From Actinomycetales bacterium (GTDB lineage: Bacteria > Actinomycetota > Actinomycetes > Actinomycetales > Actinomycetaceae), in the NCBI GenBank assembly GCA_022838965.1, contig JALHDK010000061.1:1-14213 (forward strand): 14,213 nt of DNA, given 5' to 3'. Both the position numbers and the translations under genes were made by a program. Below, in pieces: positions 5,335 to 11,849 of this stretch; position 1 is the stretch's first letter; every line of letters starts with the position of its first letter. The notes under the pieces were generated by a model. The model was not told the origin of the DNA, made no database searches, and saw only the letters and a list, made by a program, of their open reading frames with translations.

Positions 5335-6120
5335 GTCGGACACCGAGCCGAGCTGCTGCAGGACGGCGTCGTGCAGGCGCCCGTTCGTGGCGACGGCGTT
5401 GCCACCCCAGGGTCCCGCGACGCCGTCGAGAGACGTGAAGGAGCCGCCCGCCTCCTCCACGATCGGCACGAGCGCGGCCATGTCGTAGAGTTCCAGCTCC
5501 GGCTCGCAGGCGATGTCGACCGCGCCCTCCGCGACGAGCATGTAGGACCAGAAGTCGCCGTAGGCGCGCGTGCGCCAGCAGCCCTCGGCGAGGCCGAGAA
5601 ACGCGCGCAGCCGGCCGTGCCGCGCCCAGCCGCCCAGCGAGGAGTAGGACAGCGAGGCGTCCTGGATGCGCCAGACCCGTGAGACGTGCAGCCGCCGGGC
5701 TGTCGAGAGCGAGCGGCCGGTCCACGCGCCGTTGCCCGTCGACGCCCACCATCGCCTGCCCAGGGCCGGCGCCGAGACCAGCCCCACGACCACGCGGTCC
5801 ACCTGGGCGAGTCCGATGAGCGTGGCCCACACCGGGACGCCTCGCACGAAGTTGTGGGTGCCGTCGATGGGGTCGATGATCCACTGGCGCTGCGCATGCC
5901 CGGCGGGACCGTACTCCTCCCCGAGGATGGCGTCGCGGGGACGGGTGCGCTGCAGCTGTGCGCGCACCACGTTCTCCGCGGCCCGGTCGGCGTCGGAAAC
6001 CAGGGTGGTGTCGGGCTTCGACTCGACGACGAGGTCCTGGGCCTGGAATCGCGCCATGGTGATGGCGTCGACCTGGTCGGCGATCACGTGCGCCAGGCGC
6101 AGGTCGTCGTCAAATGCCAT
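5326..6120 (-). CDS. hisN: Histidinol-phosphatase, inositol-monophosphatase-like (HisN)
   Basis: A protein of 264 residues, full length for the family. It carries the metal-dependent inositol monophosphatase signature: GEEYG (about 67-71), DPIDGTHNFVRG (about 83-94) supplying Asp ligands and the catalytic Thr region, and the late ELELYDMAAL segment (about 208-217) with the third metal-binding Asp. HisN-type enzymes remove phosphate from L-histidinol phosphate in the histidine pathway using Mg2+. The conserved VPVWATLIGL, SAPALGRRWWA and TRAYGDFWSYML segments are typical of the actinobacterial HisN branch rather than SuhB. ATG 6120 is supported by the -10 box TAACTT six bases upstream, which starts with the rsgA stop codon. 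Co-location with rsgA is common in Actinobacteria. The exact substrate is inferred from family, not from sequence alone. Confidence 0.88.
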   Translation of the reverse strand: MAFDDDLRLAHVIADQVDAITMARFQAQDLVVESKPDTTLVSDADRAAENVVRAQLQRTRPRDAILGEEYGPAGHAQRQWIIDPIDGTHNFVRGVPVWATLIGLAQVDRVVVGLVSAPALGRRWWASTGNGAWTGRSLSTARRLHVSRVWRIQDASLSYSSLGGWARHGRLRAFLGLAEGCWRTRAYGDFWSYMLVAEGAVDIACEPELELYDMAALVPIVEEAGGSFTSLDGVAGPWGGNAVATNGRLHDAVLQQLGSVSDGA

Positions 6121-6126
6121 GAGGAG

Positions 6127-6132
6127 AAGTTA
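6127..6132 (-). promoter_or_regulatory. -10 box TAACTT for hisN, overlapping the rsgA stop codon
   Basis: On the minus strand TAACTT precedes ATG 6120 by six bases, predicting a leaderless hisN mRNA. Its first three bases are the TAA stop of rsgA. No clear -35 box is seen. Confidence 0.48.
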
Positions 6133-7137
6133 CCGCGCCTCCAGCAGCCTGCGGTACGAGGCGAGGCGCGCGCGTCGGTGTTCGCCCTCGCCCGGGGGTG
6201 CCGCCCGCACCCAGTCGTCCAGCGCGCAGTCAGGGGCGGCCGCGCCGTGCCCGCACCCGCGCGGGCACTCCTTCGCGGCCTGTGCCAGGTCGGCGAAGCC
6301 GCGGAGCAGGTCGTCCGGTCCCACGTGGGCGAGACCGAACGAGCGGATCCCCGGAGTGTCGATGACGAGGCCGCCGTCAGGGAGGGGGAGGGCGACGGCG
6401 GACGAGGAGGTGTGGCGCCCGCGTCCGGTGACGTCATTCACCGCGCCGATCTCGCGATCCGCCCCGGGCACCAGTGCGTTGACGAGCGTCGACTTGCCAA
6501 CCCCGGAATGACCCACGAGCACGGACACCTCACCCCGGAGAGCCGCGCGCAGCGCCTCGAGTCCCTCGATCCCCGTCCGCCCGAGCCGTGTCAGGAGGAC
6601 GGACAGGTCGAGTGCGGCGTACTGCAGCAGGAAGGCGTCAGGGGAGGCCAGGTCGCCTTTGGTGAGGCAGAGGATCGGGCGCATCCCGGCGTCGTAGGCC
6701 GCCACCAGGAAGCGGTCGACGAGACCCGGACGCGGAGCCGGGTCGGCGAGCGAGGTGACGATCACCAGCTGCGTGGCGTTGGCGACGACGGCGCGCTCCA
6801 CCCCTGCCGCGTCCCCGTCCTCCGCGCTGCGGCGGAGCGTCGTCGTCCGCGGGTCGACTGCGACGATGCGCGCCAGCGTCCCCGGCGCGCCGCTGAGGTC
6901 GCCGGTCACGGCCACCCGGTCGCCGACGACGACGGCGCCCCGCCCGAGTTCCCGAGCCTTCATCGCCACGACGGACGTACCGTCATCGCAGGTGAGCCGA
7001 TAGCGTCCGCGGTCGACCGCCATCACCGTCGCGCGCGGGGCGCTCGAACGGTCGGGACGCCGCTTGGTGCGGGGGCGTGATCCGCGGCCCGGGCGCACCC
7101 GGACGCGGGCGTCATCCGTTCCGGTGTCCCGGGTCAT
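6130..7137 (-). CDS. rsgA: Ribosome small subunit biogenesis GTPase RsgA
   Basis: A protein of 335 residues. The motifs appear in the circularly permuted order that defines this family: an N-terminal OB-fold (about 35-95), G4 LTKGD (158-162), G1 GHSGVGKST (209-217), G2 region GRGRHTSSS (238-246), G3 DTPG (260-263). A zinc-binding CPRGCGH ... C (291-304) and a C-terminal helical segment follow. RsgA binds the late 30S particle and uses GTP hydrolysis to release assembly factors and check the decoding centre. The basic N-terminus ([18 protein letters not shown]) is normal for actinobacterial members. ATG 7137 is taken because the family's N-terminus begins there; no ribosome-binding site is evident, and it lies ten bases after the DoxX stop, so translation may depend on DoxX translation. 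Confidence 0.93.
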   Translation of the reverse strand: MTRDTGTDDARVRVRPGRGSRPRTKRRPDRSSAPRATVMAVDRGRYRLTCDDGTSVVAMKARELGRGAVVVGDRVAVTGDLSGAPGTLARIVAVDPRTTTLRRSAEDGDAAGVERAVVANATQLVIVTSLADPAPRPGLVDRFLVAAYDAGMRPILCLTKGDLASPDAFLLQYAALDLSVLLTRLGRTGIEGLEALRAALRGEVSVLVGHSGVGKSTLVNALVPGADREIGAVNDVTGRGRHTSSSAVALPLPDGGLVIDTPGIRSFGLAHVGPDDLLRGFADLAQAAKECPRGCGHGAAAPDCALDDWVRAAPPGEGEHRRARLASYRRLLEAR

Positions 7138-7147
7138 GCGGGGCGGG

Positions 7148-7642
7148 TCACGCGAATCTCGCCCTCTCGGCGGCCCGTGCGTCACGCAGATCGGCGCGGT
7201 GTTCCATGAAGGTGTGGTAGCGCCAGCCCAGCGAGGGCTTGCCATCGCGGTCAACGGCCGCGAGGAGGAGCCCACCCCCGAGGCCCAGCCCGCGGAGCAG
7301 GCCACGGAACTGCTCCGTGCGCTCCGTCTTGTCGGAGCTCTGCCACACGGGGTAGTTGACGAGCGTGACGGGAATGTTCAGGACGGCGAGGACGAGTGCC
7401 GCGGTCCGTGGCCGCCGGCCCGTGGCGAGGCACAGTCCGGCCACGGCGGTGATCGCGCCGGACACGCGCGTCAGGAGGATGGCGTCGGAACTGAGCACCG
7501 GCGGAACCCCGGCCCGTTCGAGGAAGGGCTGGACCTTCGTGAACTTCTCGGCGTGCGAGGCGGGTGCGCGGACGGCGTCCAGGCCGTCCGCGATGAAGGA
7601 GGCGGCCAGCATCGGCCGGGCGATCAGGCGCGTGACGCTCAT
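7148..7642 (-). CDS. DoxX family membrane protein
   Basis: A protein of 164 residues with the DoxX pattern: [21 protein letters not shown] at the N-terminus as the first membrane helix, a soluble loop with [13 protein letters not shown], and further hydrophobic segments at about 57-72, 82-97 and 113-131. The four-helix DoxX fold is related to quinone-reducing and DsbD-like membrane proteins. In Mycobacterium tuberculosis DoxX forms a membrane complex with SodA and the sulfurtransferase SseA that deals with oxidative and thiol stress. This gene is divergent from the thiol-stress sigma factor sigR, which suits such a role, though that is inference. Upstream of ATG 7642 are GGAG, too close to be ideal, and a weak TAGCAA six bases away. 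It is followed ten bases later by rsgA. Confidence 0.82.
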   Translation of the reverse strand: MSVTRLIARPMLAASFIADGLDAVRAPASHAEKFTKVQPFLERAGVPPVLSSDAILLTRVSGAITAVAGLCLATGRRPRTAALVLAVLNIPVTLVNYPVWQSSDKTERTEQFRGLLRGLGLGGGLLLAAVDRDGKPSLGWRYHTFMEHRADLRDARAAERARFA

Positions 7643-7695
7643 GCTCCATTGCTACCGCAGGTTCACCGGCTCCGCCACCATCCTCGGGACCGGAC

Positions 7696-7721
7696 GGAAT
7701 GGCCACGGCCGCGTGGACGTT
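7696..7721 (+). promoter_or_regulatory. SigR-type (ECF) autoregulatory promoter
   Basis: GGAAT (7696-7700), exactly 18 bases, then GTT (7719-7721) followed by G match the SigR/SigH consensus GGAAT-N18-GTT known from Streptomyces and mycobacteria. The expected transcription start is about 7728-7731. It drives sigR, so oxidised RsrA would free SigR to amplify its own synthesis. Confidence 0.82.
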
Positions 7722-7784
7722 GCAGAAGTGTGACCATCATGACGATCCGGGCACCGCGGCAAGGCGGGCGGTGGTGCGACCGGC

Positions 7785-7790
7785 TAGGCT
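7785..7790 (+). promoter_or_regulatory. -10 box TAGGCT, probable housekeeping promoter of sigR
   Basis: TAGGCT is followed by eight bases and ATG 7799, consistent with a leaderless transcript. It would supply basal SigR independently of the stress promoter at 7696. Confidence 0.5.
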
Positions 7791-7798
7791 CATCCCTG

Positions 7799-8392
7799 AT
7801 GGTCGACTCCCAGCGTGAGGACGAGGTCGCACTCGATGTGCAGGACCTGTTCGAGGTCCAGGCACTCCCGTATCTGGACCAGCTTTACGGTGCCGCTCTG
7901 CGGATGACGCGCAATCCCGCGGACGCCGAGGACCTGGTTCAGGAGACATACGCCAAGGCGTTCGCGGCATTCCACCAGTTCAAGCAGGGGACCAACCTGA
8001 AGGCCTGGTTGTACCGCATCCTCACCAACACCTTCATCAACACCTACCGCAAGGCTCTGCGCGAGCCGCAGCGCTCCGACGGTGACACCATCGAGGACTG
8101 GCAGCTGCACAGTGCCGGGTCCCACACCTCGGACGGGCTCCGGTCCGCCGAGATGGACGCCCTGGACGCTCTCCCGGACGACACGGTGAAGGATGCCCTC
8201 GCCGCGCTGCCGGATGACTTCCGGATGGTGGTCTATCTGGCGGACGTGGAGGGGTTCTCCTACAAGGAGATCGCCGAGATCATGGGCACCCCGGTCGGAA
8301 CGGTGATGTCCCGCCTCCATCGGGGCCGCCGCCAGCTCCGCGAGTCGCTGGCGGACTACGCGCGGGAGCTCGGCATCAAGGGGCGACCATGA
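7799..8392 (+). CDS. sigR: RNA polymerase sigma factor SigR/SigH (thiol-oxidative stress ECF sigma)
   Basis: A protein of 197 residues. Sigma region 2 is at about 20-90 ([54 protein letters not shown]). An acidic linker with TIEDWQL follows, then region 4 at about 125-185 ([49 protein letters not shown]). This matches the SigR/SigH group, which directs transcription of thioredoxin, mycothiol and proteolysis genes after thiol oxidation. ATG 7799 fits the family N-terminus and the TAGGCT promoter. The frame stays open upstream to GTG 7730 and ATG 7739, so the SigR-dependent transcript may encode a form with about 20-23 extra residues. The gene overlaps rsrA as ATGA, ensuring balanced synthesis of sigma and anti-sigma. 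Confidence 0.94.
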   Translation: MVDSQREDEVALDVQDLFEVQALPYLDQLYGAALRMTRNPADAEDLVQETYAKAFAAFHQFKQGTNLKAWLYRILTNTFINTYRKALREPQRSDGDTIEDWQLHSAGSHTSDGLRSAEMDALDALPDDTVKDALAALPDDFRMVVYLADVEGFSYKEIAEIMGTPVGTVMSRLHRGRRQLRESLADYARELGIKGRP

Positions 8393-8658
8393 TCGACGAC
8401 TGCGGCTGTGACGACCTGGCGAGGAGGCTCGACGCGCTCCTCGACGCCGAGCTGGAGGAGGCCGAGTGCCGGCGGCTGCGGCGGCACATGGAGTCCTGTG
8501 CCGAGTGTCATCGCGCCGCCGACGCGGAGCAGCACCTCCGTTCCCTGATCCGCCGCTCCTGCAGGGAGCATGCCCCCGACACCCTGCGGGTGCGGGTGAT
8601 CTCGCAGATCACCGTCCTGCGCACCCAGCGTTTCGTGGCGGGGGAGGGCCGGGGCTGA
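8389..8658 (+). CDS. rsrA: Zinc-binding redox anti-sigma factor RsrA
   Basis: A protein of 89 residues of the ZAS family. It has the hallmark His33-x3-Cys37-x2-Cys40 (HMESCAEC) plus Cys5, Cys7, Cys27 and Cys58. In Streptomyces RsrA, reduced zinc-bound protein holds SigR inactive, and oxidation to a disulfide with zinc loss releases it. The cysteine spacing is close to that family, though the C-terminal Cys pair is a single Cys here. The ATG overlaps the sigR stop as ATGA, and AAGGGG a few bases upstream can serve as ribosome-binding site. The C-terminal half is basic and helical, suited to wrapping around sigma. It appears full length. Cytoplasmic; partner SigR. Confidence 0.92.
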   Translation: MIDDCGCDDLARRLDALLDAELEEAECRRLRRHMESCAECHRAADAEQHLRSLIRRSCREHAPDTLRVRVISQITVLRTQRFVAGEGRG

Positions 8659-8675
8659 ACCGCCCGTTCAGACGC

Positions 8676-8681
8676 TACGAT
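8676..8681 (+). promoter_or_regulatory. -10 box TACGAT upstream of the bL37 gene
   Basis: TACGAT lies 33 bases before GTG 8715, leaving a short leader that includes the ribosome-binding site GGAAGGAG. This would make bL37 expression independent of stress-controlled sigR-rsrA. No strong -35 box is seen. Confidence 0.4.
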
Positions 8682-8714
8682 GGGGCGAGTCACGGGACCG
8701 GGAAGGAGCCACGC

Positions 8715-8789
8715 GTGAGCAAGCGAGGACGCAAACGTCAGACGCGCAAGGGGAGCGCCGCCAACCACGGCAAGCGCCCCAACGCCTAG
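8715..8789 (+). CDS. Ribosomal protein bL37 (24 residues, AURKAIP1/COX24-like)
   Basis: A 24-residue, highly basic protein beginning (V/M)SKRGRKRQTRKG and ending ANHGKRPNA. This is nearly the sequence of bL37, the tiny actinobacterial 50S subunit protein seen in mycobacterial ribosome structures, which lies near the peptidyl-transferase end of 23S rRNA. The same family is often annotated as an AURKAIP1/COX24-domain or 50S bS22-like protein. The start is GTG 8715, preceded by a strong ribosome-binding site (GGAAGGAG) about six bases upstream. It lies 56 bases after rsrA and is followed 13 bases later by a strong hairpin terminator, so it ends this transcription unit. Confidence 0.93.
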   Translation: MSKRGRKRQTRKGSAANHGKRPNA

Positions 8790-8802
8790 GACGGCGAGGA
8801 CC

Positions 8803-8832
8803 AACGGGCCACCCCGGCGGGTGGCCCGTTTC
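8803..8832 (+). terminator. Strong intrinsic-type hairpin terminator after bL37
   Basis: A perfect 12-bp stem (AACGGGCCACCC with GGGTGGCCCGTT, 8803-8814 and 8819-8830) encloses the four-base loop CGGC and is followed by TTTC. The T-run is short, as is usual in high-GC actinobacteria. It separates the sigR-rsrA-bL37 unit from the dehydrogenase gene. Confidence 0.85.
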
Positions 8833-8844
8833 CTGTGCGCCCCC

Positions 8845-8850
8845 TAGGAT
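8845..8850 (+). promoter_or_regulatory. -10 box TAGGAT for the MDR oxidoreductase gene
   Basis: TAGGAT is followed by six bases and the GTG at 8857, predicting a leaderless GTG-initiated mRNA. This fixes the start codon choice. Confidence 0.5.
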
Positions 8851-8856
8851 CGAGAG

Positions 8857-9753
8857 GTGCGGTGCGCGTGGGTGGACCACTTCGACGCCGGCGATCCGCT
8901 CGCGGGCTTGCGTCTCGGGGACCTCGAGGTGGAGCATCCCCCGGGATGGGTGCCGGTGGAGGTGGTCGCCGCGTCCGTCAACCATCACGACGTCTGGTCC
9001 CTGCGGGGTGTCGGGCTCGCCGCGGAGTTCCTCCCGATGATTCTCGGCACGGATGCGGCCGGGACGGCGGACGGCCGCGAGGTGCTGGTGCACGCAGTGA
9101 TCGCCGACGACTCCCTGCCGGACGAGACCCTGGATCGCCGCCGGAGCATCCTGTCCGAGCGGTACCACGGCACGTTCGCCGAGCGCGTCTGGGTGCCGGG
9201 GCGGAACCTCGTCCCCAAGGATCCCGCCCTTTCCTGGGAGGAGGCCGCCTGCCTCCCGACGGCGTACCTGACCGCGTGGCGCATGCTGACCCGTGACTCC
9301 GGGCTCGCTCCCGGTGACACGGTGCTCGTGCAGGGTGCGACCGGAGGGGTGTCGACCGCGGCAGTGGTGCTCGCGGTCGCGCTCGGACTGGAGGTGTGGG
9401 TCACCTCCCGCTCGGCCACGGGACGCGATCACGCCCTCGCCCTGGGGGCGGCCGCGGCCTTCGAGCCCGGCGCGCGGCTTCCGCACCTGGTGGACGCCGT
9501 CGTCGAGTCGGTGGCCACCACGGGCGCCATGCCGCCGGCGCAGTTGAACCGGATCTTCTTCCGCTCCCTGCGGATCATCGGGTCCACCATGGGGACACGC
9601 GAGGAGCTCGTGGCCCTGCAGGACTTCGTGGTGGATCGGCGGATCCGGCCGGCGATCGCGCGGGTGCGCCCCTTCGACGAGCTCCCGGCGGCCATCGGGG
9701 ATGTCGCGGCCGGACGGACCCGGGGCAAGGAGGTCGTGCGCGTCCTCACGTGA
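8857..9753 (+). CDS. MDR-superfamily NAD(P)-dependent oxidoreductase, apparently internally shortened
   Basis: A protein of 298 residues in the medium-chain dehydrogenase/reductase superfamily. The N-terminal GroES-like domain includes WVPVEVVAASVNHHDVWSLRG and LPMILGTDAAG. The Rossmann domain starts with DTVLVQGATGGVSTAAVVLA (dinucleotide loop about 160-166), and the C-terminal part has FFRSLRIIGSTMGTREEL and a typical end. The family normally has, after 'DAVVESV', about 20-25 more residues containing the next strand (roughly an ALRPGGRIVV-type segment) before 'GATTGA'. Here VVESV joins TTGAMPPAQLN directly near nucleotide 9510, in frame. The shortened Rossmann fold may be unable to hold NADP. 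Catalytic zinc ligands are absent, as in quinone-oxidoreductase-like members. The GTG start is supported by the TAGGAT box. The substrate is not predictable. Confidence 0.82.
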   Translation: MRCAWVDHFDAGDPLAGLRLGDLEVEHPPGWVPVEVVAASVNHHDVWSLRGVGLAAEFLPMILGTDAAGTADGREVLVHAVIADDSLPDETLDRRRSILSERYHGTFAERVWVPGRNLVPKDPALSWEEAACLPTAYLTAWRMLTRDSGLAPGDTVLVQGATGGVSTAAVVLAVALGLEVWVTSRSATGRDHALALGAAAAFEPGARLPHLVDAVVESVATTGAMPPAQLNRIFFRSLRIIGSTMGTREELVALQDFVVDRRIRPAIARVRPFDELPAAIGDVAAGRTRGKEVVRVLT

Positions 9754-9760
9754 CGCGCCC

Positions 9761-9766
9761 TACACT
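9761..9766 (+). promoter_or_regulatory. -10 box TACACT for the DUF4097 gene
   Basis: TACACT is followed by seven bases and ATG 9774, predicting a leaderless mRNA and setting the start of the gene. It lies eight bases after the TGA of the oxidoreductase gene. Confidence 0.52.
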
Positions 9767-9773
9767 GGGGCCC

Positions 9774-10568
9774 ATGGCCACGCGATCCTGGCTCGTCACC
9801 GCGCCGAGCACCGAGACAGTCCCCGCCCGTCCCAGTCTTCGCGTTCAGCTCGTGGCGGGGGCGGTGGAGGTCGTGGGGGACGAGGGTGAGGACATCCGGC
9901 TGGAGTTCAGCGAGGTGTCCGGCAATCCGGTCGAGGTGGTTCTCGAGGACACCCGGGTGTCGGTGGGGTACCCGTCGATTGGCTGGGAGGGCTGGGTCAA
10001 GCGCCTCACCTCGTTCCGGTCGTCCGACACGTGCCGGCTCCGCATTCGTCTCCCGCGGGCCACCGCCGTCTCCGTGGCCACCGCTGCGGCCGAGATCCAC
10101 GTGTCCGGTGTGGAGGCGGACCTGCGGCTGAACTCCGCGTCAGGGACCATCTACACCTCCGGGGTGAAGGGCAAGGTGACGGCGCGGACCTTCTCCGGGC
10201 CCATCACCCTCGACCAGCAGGAGGGCCCGGTCACCGCCCAGTCCGCTGCCGGGGCGATCGCCGTCCAGGGCGCCGTCGCCCACCTGGGCGTGTCCACCGG
10301 CTCCGGTGGGGTGCGGCTGCGCAACGCGGCCCCCGCGAGCGTGGTCACCGTCTCCACCCTCTCCGGCGCGGTCGACGTGACCCTGCCCCGCACCGGCCTC
10401 GTCCTCACCGCACGGAGCGTGAGTGGCGCGGTGGACGTCGACGGCGCCTCCCGGCGGACGTCCTCCGGCCCCGCGGTGGTCTCCGTGGACGAGCGCGGGG
10501 ACGCGGCGGCCTGCTGGCTGACGGTGAACACCGTCTCCGGCGCCCTGAGCGTCCAGCGCGTGGGCTGA
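9774..10568 (+). CDS. DUF4097 family beta-strand repeat protein
   Basis: A protein of 264 residues. After an N-terminal strand-rich region (about 1-85) there are repeated coils of about 19-20 residues with the 'SG.I.v' rhythm: NSASGTIYTSGVKG, RTFSGPITLDQQEG, QSAAGAIAVQGA, STGSGGVRLRNA, STLSGAVDVTLP, RSVSGAVDVDGA and NTVSGALSVQRVG. This repeat is the signature of DUF4097 proteins, which are predicted to form a right-handed beta-helix or stacked sheet. The molecular role is unknown, although relatives are often called putative adhesins. No signal peptide or membrane segment is seen, so it is probably cytoplasmic. It has its own leaderless promoter. Its stop codon sits within a hairpin shared with the convergent TorD-like gene. 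Confidence 0.85.
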   Translation: MATRSWLVTAPSTETVPARPSLRVQLVAGAVEVVGDEGEDIRLEFSEVSGNPVEVVLEDTRVSVGYPSIGWEGWVKRLTSFRSSDTCRLRIRLPRATAVSVATAAAEIHVSGVEADLRLNSASGTIYTSGVKGKVTARTFSGPITLDQQEGPVTAQSAAGAIAVQGAVAHLGVSTGSGGVRLRNAAPASVVTVSTLSGAVDVTLPRTGLVLTARSVSGAVDVDGASRRTSSGPAVVSVDERGDAAACWLTVNTVSGALSVQRVG

Positions 10569-10592
10569 GAGCCTCTCGGCGAGCCTCTCAGC
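10564..10592. terminator. Short inverted repeat between convergent genes, possible bidirectional terminator
   Basis: GCTGAGAG (10564-10571) pairs with CTCTCAGC (10585-10592) across a 13-base loop, and the two stop codons (TGA 10566-10568 and the minus-strand TGA at 10590-10588) are inside the stem. There is no T-run, so termination is a guess based on position and symmetry. Confidence 0.4.
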
Positions 10593-11120
10593 GCGTGGGG
10601 AGGGACTCGACGTAGTCCATCCCCAGGGTCCCCACACCCTGGTAGAAGAGGCTGCCGGCGCGCAGCGAGATCTCGGCCAGGCACTCCGACCCCCACCCGC
10701 GGAGGTGGTCATGGGCGAAGCGGGGGAACTCACGGTCGGGCCGGGCCGCGAGCACGGGGAGGAGGGCGGCGAACCGCAGCTCCGTGGCGATGTGGTCGAG
10801 TCGTAGATGGCGGCCAGCGCCTCGAGATCCGTCTCCGGGCGGTACACGGACTCGCGGGGGACGACGCGGCACTCGTCGCCCTCGAAAAGGCGGGCGAAGT
10901 CCGCCGCGATCCTGGCGATGCCCTCACCGGCCGCCGCGGACTCAACCAGGAGGGCGAGCCCGCGCCGCGCCTCTCGCGTCGCCCGTTCCCAGTGGAGCGC
11001 GAAGCCGGGATCGCGCACGCGATCGAGCGTGTCCTCGTCCACCGGGGCCGCCAGCAGGGTGGAGAGCAGCAAGGCGTGCGCGCAGAGGACGTCGGTCGCG
11101 GGTGATGCTGTCGATGTCAT
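10588..11120 (-). pseudogene. TorD/DmsD-like molecular chaperone, reading frame broken
   Basis: From ATG 11120, preceded by ribosome-binding site GGGAG six bases upstream, the first frame gives a helical protein ending in ADFARLFEGDECRVVPRESVY and DLEALAAIYDS. At about 10795-10803 the match jumps to another frame: LDHIATELRFAALLPVLA, then FAHDHLRGWGSECLAEISLRAG and GMDYVESLPTR. The LF.G....P.ESVY and DHIATEL motifs are those of the TorD/nitrate-reductase-delta family, chaperones that load molybdenum cofactor enzymes before Tat export. Roughly 10-20 residues that normally join the two halves are missing, and the missing length is not a multiple of three. No molybdoenzyme gene is in the window, so the client is unknown. 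The rest of the sequence shows no decay, so the lesion is recent or is a sequence error. Confidence 0.68.
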
Positions 11121-11196
11121 TCTGGCTCCCTGCTCTGGTTGAACCCATGATCACGCAGGGGGTCGGGAGAATCGTGGGCCCAATGGCCTAGCGGCC

Positions 11197-11781
11197 TCAG
11201 GCCTCGCTGGCTCCCAGCCACTCGTACCACCCTTGGTGCAGCACGAGCCAGGCGAGCAGACCGTACCCGACCTGGGTGGGATGCACCCCGTCGGTCGTGC
11301 CGAGGTCGGCGAGCCACTGGCTGTTCGCCTGGAGCGGCTCGAAGGTGTCGACGTAGGTCACGCCGCGCCGGTCCGCCACGTCGTAGAAGGCGCGGGAGAG
11401 CTGGCCCAGGGCGCGACGCTCGGTGTGGAGCGACGGCGACGGCCCGACGACATAGGTGGCGATCCCGTCGGCGGTCGCCTCGTCGAGGATGTTGGCCAGA
11501 TTCAGCCGCGACCGGGCCAGGGACAGCCCCGAGTTCACATCGGCGCCGCCGGGCGCGACCAGGAGGAAGCGCCGCTCCTCCGGATCCCAGCGCCGGTTCG
11601 TCTCCTCCCGCCAGCGGGCGGCGAGCGACGTCGTCGTCTCCCCGAGGACCGGCAGGCAGACGGTGAACAGCGGTTGCGTGAGCGCGGTTCGGGCGAGCAC
11701 GCGCCCCACCCATCCAAGGTGGCGGGCATCCCCATAGCCCCCCACCACGCCGTCCCCAAGGACACACATCGTCTGCGGCAC
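11197..11781 (-). CDS. SGNH/GDSL-fold protein lacking the nucleophile serine
   Basis: A protein of 194 residues with the SGNH hydrolase layout. Block I reads CVLGDGVVGGYGDARHLGWVGRVLA, where the usual GDS has become GDG, so the catalytic Ser is Gly. Block II is near CLPVLGETT, block III near PGGADVNSG, and block V TTDGVHPTQVGYGLLAWLV keeps the D-x-x-H pair. SGNH enzymes are esterases or deacylases; without Ser this copy is probably inactive or works differently. There is no signal peptide, so it is likely cytoplasmic. The start is GTG 11781, set by GAAGGAG five bases upstream. A longer frame opens at GTG 11808, and a -10-like CACGAT lies just upstream of that (11816-11811), which fits a short leader. 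A gap of 76 bases separates it from the TorD-like gene. Confidence 0.78.
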   Translation of the reverse strand: MPQTMCVLGDGVVGGYGDARHLGWVGRVLARTALTQPLFTVCLPVLGETTTSLAARWREETNRRWDPEERRFLLVAPGGADVNSGLSLARSRLNLANILDEATADGIATYVVGPSPSLHTERRALGQLSRAFYDVADRRGVTYVDTFEPLQANSQWLADLGTTDGVHPTQVGYGLLAWLVLHQGWYEWLGASEA

Positions 11782-11849
11782 GTCAGCTCCTTCGACCGTC
11801 ACCGCCACCCATCGTGCCAGAGGCGGGGCTCACCGTGTGGACGCCGTGC

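Noticed and set aside
5686..7080. 464-codon plus-strand open frame
   Set aside because: Antisense to hisN and rsgA, both of which carry unmistakable catalytic motifs.
7064..7798. Plus-strand frame continuous with sigR far upstream of 7730
   Set aside because: It runs antisense through the DoxX gene and precedes the mapped promoters; only the short 7730-7798 extension is plausible.
11180..11206. GGCCT/AGGCC inverted repeat after the SGNH gene as a terminator
   Set aside because: The stem is only five base pairs with a nine-base loop and no T-run; such repeats are frequent by chance at this GC content.
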